NCBI GenBank assembly: GCA_946409475.1
Contig: CAMJWQ010000165.1
Location: 1-7,572, forward strand
DNA from: an uncultured Lachnospiraceae bacterium
Lineage (GTDB): Bacteria > Bacillota > Clostridia > Lachnospirales > Lachnospiraceae
Length of the DNA stretch: 7,572 bases
Reading direction: 5' to 3'
The notes below the pieces were generated by a model. The model was given only the letters and a program-made list of their open reading frames with translations, had not been told where the DNA came from and made no database searches. Below are positions 1 through 5,696 of this stretch, one piece after another. The position numbers and the translations under genes are program-made. Numbering within the stretch: the first letter of the stretch is position 1; each line of letters starts with the position of its first letter.

Positions 1-2
1 AT

Positions 3-8
3 CCCTCC
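3..8 (-). promoter_or_regulatory. Ribosome-binding site of the next gene, which lies off the left edge
   Basis: Minus-strand GGAGGG (8-3) starts five bases after the stop of the membrane protein gene (16-14). Its start codon should lie just outside the window. The ATG at 10-8 overlaps this site and could itself be a start, but it has no ribosome-binding site of its own. By conserved gene order soj/parA is a reasonable candidate; nothing of its protein is visible. Confidence 0.55.
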
Positions 9-13
9 ATTTT

Positions 14-553
14 TTATAAATTAAAACAGTTTATTAGTAATTCCATTATTTTATCAATATAAAGTATGTATAATCTTATAAATACACCTGTTAAAAATCC
101 GGCTGCAAAAGTGATTGCCATACTTTTCAAAAAAATATGTATATATACTTTAGGATTGCGGTATTCATTTTCCATATCTTCTGTTCCGGAAATTCTTGCT
201 CTTTTTGATCTTGAAAACCATAAAAAATGAATAAAAATTAATTGATATAAATTACCGACTACGCCAATTATAACAGAATTCCTAAAGGCATGCCAAAATG
301 ATAAGGTTTCATTTATAATGGATGCAATAATAAATATAATCAGAAACGCTATAAAACTAATAATTAAATAAATTTTCTTTACTGATTTTTCAGGAATACA
401 ATATTTATAGCTTTCTATTGATTTTATTCTATACTGTACCTTTTCAGGATAATAATAAAAGCTCTTTAATTTTCTACGATCATCTTTTGTTCTATACCAT
501 ATGGAAACAGATAATAAAATTATGACCATTATACATTCAATTATTAAATTCAC
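14..553 (-). CDS. Unrecognised membrane protein, four predicted membrane segments
   Basis: I do not recognise this protein. From the chosen start it has 179 residues with hydrophobic segments at about 2-19, 60-80, 92-113 and 143-166. Charged stretches between them (YRTKDDRRKLK near 20-30, SRSKRAR near 114-120) suggest those loops are cytoplasmic. No catalytic motif or signal peptidase site is evident. The open frame extends up to an ATG at 676-674, but that ATG lies inside parS and the extra 41 residues are the Ile/Tyr/Leu/Asn-rich translation expected of AT-rich non-coding DNA. An internal ATG (574-572) has no ribosome-binding site. GTG at 553-551 has AAAGGTGG eight bases upstream and is preferred. 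The stop is followed within a few bases by another ribosome-binding site, so it is probably cotranscribed with the next gene off the left edge. A chromosome-segregation role is only a guess from position. Confidence 0.6.
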   Translation of the reverse strand: MNLIIECIMVIILLSVSIWYRTKDDRRKLKSFYYYPEKVQYRIKSIESYKYCIPEKSVKKIYLIISFIAFLIIFIIASIINETLSFWHAFRNSVIIGVVGNLYQLIFIHFLWFSRSKRARISGTEDMENEYRNPKVYIHIFLKSMAITFAAGFLTGVFIRLYILYIDKIMELLINCFNL

Positions 554-569
554 GAAATTAACCACCTTT
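551..569 (-). promoter_or_regulatory. Ribosome-binding site and GTG start of the membrane protein
   Basis: Minus-strand AAAGGTGG (569-562) matches seven of eight bases of the ideal site and stands eight bases before GTG (553-551). It lies inside the longer open frame and argues against the upstream ATG codons at 676 and 574. Confidence 0.65.
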
Positions 570-645
570 TTCATTTTATAATGAATTAAAAGAAGCCATT
601 TATTGTATAAGAAGTTATCCAATAAGTATATCGTATAATAATAAA

Positions 646-689
646 TAATATTTAATAAATGTTTCACGTGAAACATTTATTAAATATTA
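646..689. repeat. Perfect 44-bp palindrome centred on parS
   Basis: The two 22-base arms (646-667 and 668-689) are perfectly complementary with no spacer. The central 16 bases are parS. Fourteen further A/T-rich bases on each side (ATTTATTAAATATTA on the right, from 675) extend the symmetry. Symmetry breaks at 645/690. As RNA it would form a long hairpin; as DNA it could form a cruciform. Confidence 0.95.
660..675. promoter_or_regulatory. parS: parS centromere site (ParB binding)
   Basis: The 16 bases TGTTTCACGTGAAACA are identical to the consensus parS defined in Bacillus subtilis, to which ParB/Spo0J binds and loads as a CTP-dependent clamp to organise and segregate the origin region. Such sites cluster near oriC, and this window is the origin-proximal rnpA-rsmG block, which fits. 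An exact 16-base match is very unlikely by chance here. The site sits in the gap between rsmG and the membrane protein gene. Confidence 0.95.
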
Positions 690-722
690 AGGACCCAGCC
701 TTTCTAAAAAAGCTGGTCCTTA
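688..722 (-). terminator. Imperfect hairpin after rsmG, probable terminator
   Basis: TAAGGACC (688-695) pairs with GGTCCTTA (715-722). After one bulged base, AGC (697-699) pairs with GCT (712-714), then TT (701-702) with AA (710-711), leaving a seven-base loop. On the minus strand it lies 46 bases past the rsmG stop. The downstream sequence is A/T-rich but lacks a clean T run, so termination may be partial. The outer two base pairs overlap the adjacent 44-bp palindrome. Confidence 0.55.
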
Positions 723-768
723 TTTAATTCATAACAAGTGAAGCTGCCTGCAGACTCATCTTGTTTCA

Positions 769-1494
769 TTATATTATAGGATTCTTAAGCGGTAATCCTG
801 ACTTCCGCGGATATTTATCAGGAGTCCCTTTAATTTTTTTTATCATTACCAAAGTTCTATTAAAATCAGTCTGATATAATTGAAATTTATTTATCTTATC
901 CAAGCTGCCACCTAATACGGCTATAGATTTCTGTGCTTTTTTCAATTCCTCATCAATATGTCCTGCCTTGTAAGAAATAAATTTTCCGCCTACTTTTACA
1001 AAGGGTAAGCAATATTCATTTAATACAGATAAATTAGCTACCGCTCTGGAAACACATAAATCATATTTTTCTCTATATATTTTTTGATGTGCAAAATCTT
1101 CCGCCCTGCCATGAAAAACTTCTATATTTTTTAAATTACATTCACTTATTACATTATTCAAAAAAGTAATTCTTTTATTCAATGAATCTATTAAAGTAAT
1201 TTTTATATTTGGAAACATTATCTTAATAGGAATACCCGGAAAGCCGGCACCCGTGCCGATATCAATTAATGTCTTACACTCCTGCAATTTAATAAAAGGA
1301 ATAATAGCCAGGCTGTCGATAAAATGCTTTATTAAAACATCATTAAACTCAGTAATTGCCGTAAGATTCATAACTTTATTTTGTTCCACTAATAAAGAAT
1401 AAAAGGAATCAAGCTGCCCTATTTGTTCTTCCGTAGCAACAACATTGTTTTTATTTAAAAAATCGTTTAATATTCCATAATCATTTTGACTCAT
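769..1494 (-). CDS. rsmG: 16S rRNA (guanine527-N7)-methyltransferase RsmG (GidB)
   Basis: RsmG uses S-adenosylmethionine to methylate N7 of G527 in 16S rRNA. In several bacteria its loss gives low-level streptomycin resistance. The 241-residue product is full length. N-terminal landmarks MNLTAI (42-47) and HFIDSL (57-62) precede the SAM-binding motif I DIGTGAGFPGIPI (78-90), the acidic Asp103 at the end of the next strand, HGRAED (128-133) and SRAVANL (149-155). The conserved tail KYPRKSGLPLKNPI (227-240) is present. The ATG (1494-1492) is preceded by AGAAGGT at a seven-base spacing inside the mnmG coding region, giving a 14-base overlap with mnmG. It is the last recognised gene of the conserved cluster; a hairpin about 45 bases after the stop probably ends the transcript. 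Confidence 0.97.
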   Translation of the reverse strand: MSQNDYGILNDFLNKNNVVATEEQIGQLDSFYSLLVEQNKVMNLTAITEFNDVLIKHFIDSLAIIPFIKLQECKTLIDIGTGAGFPGIPIKIMFPNIKITLIDSLNKRITFLNNVISECNLKNIEVFHGRAEDFAHQKIYREKYDLCVSRAVANLSVLNEYCLPFVKVGGKFISYKAGHIDEELKKAQKSIAVLGGSLDKINKFQLYQTDFNRTLVMIKKIKGTPDKYPRKSGLPLKNPII

Positions 1495-3376
1495 TTTTAT
1501 ACCTTCTGTACTGCTCTAAATATACTAATAGAACTGAGATATCTGCCGGAGAAACACCGGATATTCTTGATGCCTGCCCTATGGAAACAGGTCTGAATTT
1601 TGCTAACTTTTGTTTTGCTTCTATTCGCAAGCCACTAATCTCATCATAAATTAAAGTATCAGGAATCTTCTTTTTTTCAATTTTTTTAAACTGCTCAACC
1701 TGTCTCAACTGCCTGCTTATATATCCGCTATATTTAATATTTATTTCTACCTGTTCTATAACATCCCATTTTAATTTCATTCTTTCTTTATCAATTTCCT
1801 TCAAAAGTTCATAAGTTAATTCGGGTCTTCTTAATAATTCGGCCAAACTTGTTCCGTTTTTCAGTAAGGTACTGTTATGATCAGCTAAAAACTGCTGTAT
1901 AACCGGAGATGCTCCTACCCTCGTATTTTCCAATCTCCTTATTTCCTGTCCTATTTGACTTTGTTTTTCTATTAATTTTTCATATTGCTCCTTACCGACC
2001 AGTCCAATTTTAAATCCAATTTTCATTAAGCGTAAATCTGCATTGTCCTGTCTTAATAATAAACGGTATTCCGAACGGGAGGTCATCATTCGATAAGGTT
2101 CTTTATTATCCTTAGTTACCAAATCATCTATTAAGACCCCGATGTATGCCTCCGATCTGTCAATTACAATCATTTCTCTGTTCTTTACCTTTAAAGCAGC
2201 ATTAATACCCGCAATTAGTCCTTGTGCAGCCGCTTCTTCATAACCGGAGCTTCCATTAAACTGCCCTGCGCTGAATAATCCTTTTATCTCTTTAAATTCC
2301 AAGGTTGGATTTAATTGTCTGGCATTAATACAGTCGTATTCAATGGCATAGGCATTTCTTACTATTTTACATTTTTCTAAACCAGGCACCGTACGGTACA
2401 TTTTAATCTGCACATCCTCCGGTAATGAGCTGGACATTCCGCCTATATACATTTCATTTGTATACAATCCTTCCGGCTCAATAAATACCTGATGTCTGTT
2501 TTTATCGGAAAATTTCACAACCTTATCCTCAATAGACGGGCAATATCTTGGTCCGGTACCTTCTATAATTCCGGCATAGATAGGAGACCGGTCCAAATTT
2601 TTTCGTATTATTTCATGGGTATTTTCATTGGTATAGGTCAGCCAGCAGGAAATCTGTTCCTTCTGAATATCATCAGAATCTGTGGAAAAGGAAAATGGTA
2701 TAACCCGTTCGTCACCTTTTTGCTCTTCCATTTTAGAAAAATCAATAGATCTTTTATCCATTCTTGCAGGTGTTCCTGTTTTAAAACGAAACATTTCCAC
2801 CCTATTATTTTTTAAGGATTCCGTTAAAAAATTAGCTGCCTGTAAGCCATTGGGTCCCGTATGAGTAATAGCATTTCCACATAAACACCTGGCCTTTAAA
2901 TAAGTCCCCGTACATAAAACAACCGCTTTTGCATGATATTCGGTACCGGTGTATGTTCTAACACCACCTATGGATTCGTTTTTAACTATAATTTCCGTCA
3001 CTTCAGCCTGCTTTATAGTTAAGTTCTCCGTATTTTCCAATACTCTTCTCATAGACTTACTATATTCAGATTTATCTGCCTGGGCGCGCAGGGAGTGTAC
3101 TGCCGGGCCTTTTGAAACATTCAGCATTTTAGATTGGATAAATGTTCTGTCGATATTTTTACCCATTTCACCGCCTAAAGCATCTATTTCCCTAACCAAA
3201 TGCCCCTTCGATGTTCCCCCTATATTAGGATTACATGGCATTAATGCAATACTATCAATACTTACCGTAAACATAATGGTATTTAACCCTAACCTTGCAC
3301 TGGCCAATGCGGCTTCACAACCGGCATGACCCGCACCGACAATAACCACATCATACTTTTCAATTTGTATACTCAT
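1481..3376 (-). CDS. mnmG: tRNA uridine 5-carboxymethylaminomethyl modification enzyme MnmG (GidA)
   Basis: MnmG is the FAD-binding partner of MnmE in modifying wobble uridine 34 of tRNAs. The 631-residue product has the normal family length. The N-terminal dinucleotide-binding fold shows GAGHAG (14-19). The family signature GGTSKGHLVREIDALGG (53-69) follows Cys48. A second block FRFKTGTPAR (196-205), GPRYCPSIEDK (275-285, with Cys279) and AGQFNGSSGYEEAAAQG (370-386) complete the FAD/NADH domains. Cys48 and Cys279 correspond to the conserved catalytic-type cysteines of the family. The C-terminal helical domain that contacts MnmE and tRNA runs to the end (VSPADISVLLVYLE, 608-621). The ATG at 3376-3374 has GAGGA close by, with a short spacer. 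Its TGA stop lies inside rsmG, a 14-base overlap that favours coupled translation. Confidence 0.97.
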   Translation of the reverse strand: MSIQIEKYDVVIVGAGHAGCEAALASARLGLNTIMFTVSIDSIALMPCNPNIGGTSKGHLVREIDALGGEMGKNIDRTFIQSKMLNVSKGPAVHSLRAQADKSEYSKSMRRVLENTENLTIKQAEVTEIIVKNESIGGVRTYTGTEYHAKAVVLCTGTYLKARCLCGNAITHTGPNGLQAANFLTESLKNNRVEMFRFKTGTPARMDKRSIDFSKMEEQKGDERVIPFSFSTDSDDIQKEQISCWLTYTNENTHEIIRKNLDRSPIYAGIIEGTGPRYCPSIEDKVVKFSDKNRHQVFIEPEGLYTNEMYIGGMSSSLPEDVQIKMYRTVPGLEKCKIVRNAYAIEYDCINARQLNPTLEFKEIKGLFSAGQFNGSSGYEEAAAQGLIAGINAALKVKNREMIVIDRSEAYIGVLIDDLVTKDNKEPYRMMTSRSEYRLLLRQDNADLRLMKIGFKIGLVGKEQYEKLIEKQSQIGQEIRRLENTRVGASPVIQQFLADHNSTLLKNGTSLAELLRRPELTYELLKEIDKERMKLKWDVIEQVEINIKYSGYISRQLRQVEQFKKIEKKKIPDTLIYDEISGLRIEAKQKLAKFRPVSIGQASRISGVSPADISVLLVYLEQYRRYKNESK

Positions 3377-3428
3377 TTTTTCCTCTTTTCTAATACTTAC
3401 CCTTATCCTTTAAGATAGTAATATTCTA

Positions 3429-3456
3429 TTTATACACATATGACTTTACCTGTCTG
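3429..3456 (-). promoter_or_regulatory. Candidate sigma-A promoter for mnmG-rsmG
   Basis: In the 105-base gap between mnmE and mnmG the minus strand has CAGACA (3456-3451, four of six -35 bases), a 16-base spacer and TATAAA (3434-3429, five of six -10 bases). Transcription would begin near 3422, about 45 bases before the mnmG ATG. No terminator is evident in the gap, so read-through from mnmE is also likely. Confidence 0.35.
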
Positions 3457-3481
3457 CAAGGATGAATGACTCGATCTTAAA

Positions 3482-4858
3482 CTATTTGCCCATACAAAAT
3501 TTTTCAAATATTTCATTTACCAAATCATCTTCCATTTCCTCTCCCAGAATACTTCCAAGAAATCGGTAAGAATCCATTAAATCTATGGAATAAAAATCCT
3601 CAGGCAGCCCCTCCTCTATACTTTTTTCAACAAACTGTAAGCTGGTAATAGCCTTTAATAATCCATTTTTGTGCCTAATATTTGTGATATATATCTGGTC
3701 ATTTATCATTTTTTCATTTAAGGAAAACATATTTACCAGTTCTTCTTCAAATTCTTTAATGCCCTTTTTATCCTTTACGGAAATTTCTATTACTTTTTTA
3801 TTTAAAAACATTTTTATATCACTTTCAACCGTTAATCCGGGAAGATCTGTTTTATTTAACAAAACAATAGTATTTTTATCCTCTATTAATCTCATGATTG
3901 TTTTATCATCTTCATCCAATTTAACGGAAGCATCCGCTATATAGATAATTAAATCCGCATCCTCCGCAAATTTTCTGGCTTTTTCCACACCTATTTTTTC
4001 TACGATATCATCAGTCTCCCTAATTCCGGCCGTATCTATTAACGTAAGAGCCAGACCCTTAAGTTGTATGGTCTCTTCTATGACATCCCTGGTGGTTCCT
4101 GCAACCTCAGTGACAATAGCTTTTTCTTCACCAATTAATAAATTTAAAAAAGATGATTTTCCTACGTTTGGTTTTCCTACTATTACCGTCCGAATTCCTT
4201 CTTTAATTAATTTACCGTTCTCATAAGATGCAATCAGCTTATTGATATCCATTACCATATTTTTTATATCCGGAAGTAATTTGCTGCCATAATTGTCTAA
4301 AGATATATGTTCAGGATCATCTAAAGCAGATTCTATAAAAGCAATATGATACAATATCTTCTCCCTTAATTCTTTAATCCTTTTATATACTGAGCCTTGC
4401 AATTGTCTTATTGAGCTTTTCAGAGCAAAATTATTCTTTGCATTAATAAGATCTATAACAGCCTCCGCTTTTGTTAAATCAATTCTACCGTTTAAAAAAG
4501 CCCTTTTGGTAAACTCACCGGGTTCGGCTATTCTGGCCCCGTTTCCAATTACTAAATCCAAAATCTTCCTTGTTATTAAAATACCTCCATGGCAGTTTAT
4601 CTCAACGGTATCTTCAGCAGTATAACTGTTAGGACCTTTCATAATCATGACCAATACTTCATCAATAATCTGGTTTTCATCTATTATATAACCGTAATGA
4701 ATGGTATGAGACTTAACGGCCAACAAATTTTTACCTTCTCTTTTTGATTGAAATATCTTATTCACTATTATTATAGCATTTTCTCCGCTTACTCTGACAA
4801 TACTGATTCCGGCATTTACCAAACCGGTTGCGATTGCTGCAATGGTATCATTTTTCAT
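3482..4858 (-). CDS. mnmE: tRNA modification GTPase MnmE (TrmE)
   Basis: MnmE is the GTPase that, with MnmG, installs the carboxymethylaminomethyl-type group on the wobble uridine (U34) of certain tRNAs, using a one-carbon tetrahydrofolate and FAD. The 458-residue product is full length. The N-terminal folate-binding domain (about 1-118) starts MKNDTIAAIATG. A helical domain (about 119-215 plus 380-458) surrounds the inserted G domain with G1 GKPNVGKS (228-235), G2 GTTRD (254-258), G3 DTAG (275-278), G4 NKTD (335-338) and a G5-like SVK (360-362). The C-terminal signature F-C455-M-G-K is intact, with Met for the usual Ile. The ATG at 4858-4856 has GAAGGA seven bases upstream. mnmG follows after 105 bases, so both subunits are encoded together. 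The 5' side is the unusual structured gap from 4859 to 5060. Confidence 0.97.
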   Translation of the reverse strand: MKNDTIAAIATGLVNAGISIVRVSGENAIIIVNKIFQSKREGKNLLAVKSHTIHYGYIIDENQIIDEVLVMIMKGPNSYTAEDTVEINCHGGILITRKILDLVIGNGARIAEPGEFTKRAFLNGRIDLTKAEAVIDLINAKNNFALKSSIRQLQGSVYKRIKELREKILYHIAFIESALDDPEHISLDNYGSKLLPDIKNMVMDINKLIASYENGKLIKEGIRTVIVGKPNVGKSSFLNLLIGEEKAIVTEVAGTTRDVIEETIQLKGLALTLIDTAGIRETDDIVEKIGVEKARKFAEDADLIIYIADASVKLDEDDKTIMRLIEDKNTIVLLNKTDLPGLTVESDIKMFLNKKVIEISVKDKKGIKEFEEELVNMFSLNEKMINDQIYITNIRHKNGLLKAITSLQFVEKSIEEGLPEDFYSIDLMDSYRFLGSILGEEMEDDLVNEIFEKFCMGK

Positions 4859-4932
4859 CTCTATTCCTTCTATTCTAATATAATATTGTTAAATATTGTA
4901 ACTGGATTGGAATCACAAGCCACACAAGCAGA

Positions 4933-5010
4933 ATGTCCCAAAACGATTAAGCTAACTATTTATCGCTTCGGGACATGGTTAATCAAAACGGATATTCGCA
5001 GACCGCTTCG
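4933..5010 (-). ncRNA. Candidate structured RNA: two tandem stem-loops between jag and mnmE
   Basis: Read on the minus strand, two hairpins lie seven bases apart. Hairpin A pairs CGAAGCGG (5010-5003) with CCGUUUUG (4991-4984) around an 11-base loop. Hairpin B pairs AUGUCCCGAAGCGAU (4976-4962) with AUCGUUUUGGGACAU (4947-4933), 15 uninterrupted pairs around a 14-base loop. Both stems contain CGAAGCG paired with CGUUUUG, including two G-U pairs each. On the plus strand these would be A-C mismatches, so the structure is specific to RNA made in the direction of the operon. The segment is richer in G+C than other intergenic DNA here. It matches no RNA family I recognise. It could be a 5' leader of mnmE, a small RNA, a processing site or a dispersed repeat. 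Function is unknown. Confidence 0.5.
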
Positions 5011-5025
5011 TTACTTGCTCATGAC

Positions 5026-5031
5026 ATTATA
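5026..5031 (-). promoter_or_regulatory. Possible -10 box ahead of the structured leader of mnmE
   Basis: A perfect TATAAT lies on the minus strand at 5031-5026, between the jag stop and the stem-loops. Transcription from it would begin near 5019, just before hairpin A. The -35 is poor: TGAATA (5054-5049) at a 17-base spacing matches only three of six consensus bases, and TTGCAT (5059-5054) is 22 bases away. In AT-rich DNA a lone TATAAT is weak evidence. Confidence 0.25.
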
Positions 5032-5060
5032 AGTAAATGATAAAAACCTATTCATGCAAT

Positions 5061-5684
5061 TTATTTTTTTAATGTAATTACTACTTTACGATATGGTTCC
5101 TCACCTTCACTATGAGTCATTACATATTTATCATTTTGCAGCGCCGAATGTATGATTCTTCTCTCATAAGGATTCATAGGTTCCAGAGAAACGGTCTTTC
5201 TTGTTCTCTTTACCTTATAAGCTATATTCCTTGCTAAATTTTCTAAGGTTTCTTTTCTCCTGCTTCTGTAATTTTCCGTATCCACCTTGACACGAATATA
5301 ATTACTGCTTTCCTTATTTACTACCAGGCTGGTCAGGTATTGTAAGGCATCTAATGTTTGTCCTCTTTTTCCAATCAATGCCCCAACGTCATCACCTAAT
5401 AAATTAATATCCATATTCTTATCGTTTTCATCATAATTTATTTCCACAACAACATCTAACTGCATAGCCTGAAAAACGTCATTAAGAAACCTCTTTGTTT
5501 TGTCTTCCAAAGAGAATTTTTTTCCGGCATGTATAATAGCCGGTTTACTGTTAAATCCAAAAAATCCGTTACTGCCTTTATCAATAACCTTATACTCTAA
5601 CTGATCACTCGTAATCTGTAATTTGATTAGGGCTTCTGTAATCGCATCTTCCACTGTTTTTGCCATTACTTCAATATAATCCAT
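5061..5684 (-). CDS. jag: RNA-binding protein Jag/KhpB (SpoIIIJ-associated)
   Basis: Jag, also called KhpB or EloR, is a cytoplasmic RNA-binding protein linked in streptococci and lactobacilli to control of cell elongation, usually with the small KH protein KhpA. The 207-residue product matches Bacillus subtilis Jag in length. In order it has a Jag-N domain (about 1-52, with the KGSNGFFGF turn at 36-44), a short linker (about 53-75), a KH domain (about 76-150) with an intact GxxG loop G105-K-R-G108, and an R3H domain (about 150-207) whose R175-x-x-x-H179 signature is intact. The ATG at 5684-5682 follows GGGGGAT with an eight-base spacer. That ribosome-binding site overlaps the yidC TAG stop (5699-5697), suggesting translational coupling with yidC. 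A 200-base gap separates it from mnmE downstream. Confidence 0.95.
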   Translation of the reverse strand: MDYIEVMAKTVEDAITEALIKLQITSDQLEYKVIDKGSNGFFGFNSKPAIIHAGKKFSLEDKTKRFLNDVFQAMQLDVVVEINYDENDKNMDINLLGDDVGALIGKRGQTLDALQYLTSLVVNKESSNYIRVKVDTENYRSRRKETLENLARNIAYKVKRTRKTVSLEPMNPYERRIIHSALQNDKYVMTHSEGEEPYRKVVITLKK

Positions 5685-5696
5685 AGTAACATCCCC

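Noticed and set aside
615..623. DnaA-box-like TTATCCAAT near parS
   Set aside because: It matches only seven of nine bases of TTATCCACA, is single, and has no cluster or AT-rich unwinding region around it; the origin is expected off the right edge.
2492..3329. Plus-strand open frames opposite mnmG (2492-2815, 2682-2864, 2949-3329)
   Set aside because: They lie antisense to a fully conserved enzyme, have no convincing ribosome-binding site and resemble no family; they are shadows of the mnmG codon pattern.
3409..3481. Eight-base inverted repeat TTTAAGAT (3409-3416) and ATCTTAAA (3474-3481) in the mnmE-mnmG gap
   Set aside because: The arms are 57 bases apart and A/T-rich, so chance occurrence is plausible and no compact hairpin or T run follows.
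4882..4897. Small hairpin AATATT-GTTA-AATATT just upstream of the mnmE ribosome-binding site
   Set aside because: The stem is six A/T pairs from a self-complementary hexamer, which is common in this DNA and too weak to call a regulatory structure.
4748..5032. Plus-strand open frame of 94 codons spanning the mnmE start and the jag-mnmE gap
   Set aside because: Half is antisense to mnmE and the rest is translation of the stem-loop region. No ribosome-binding site or recognisable domain was seen.
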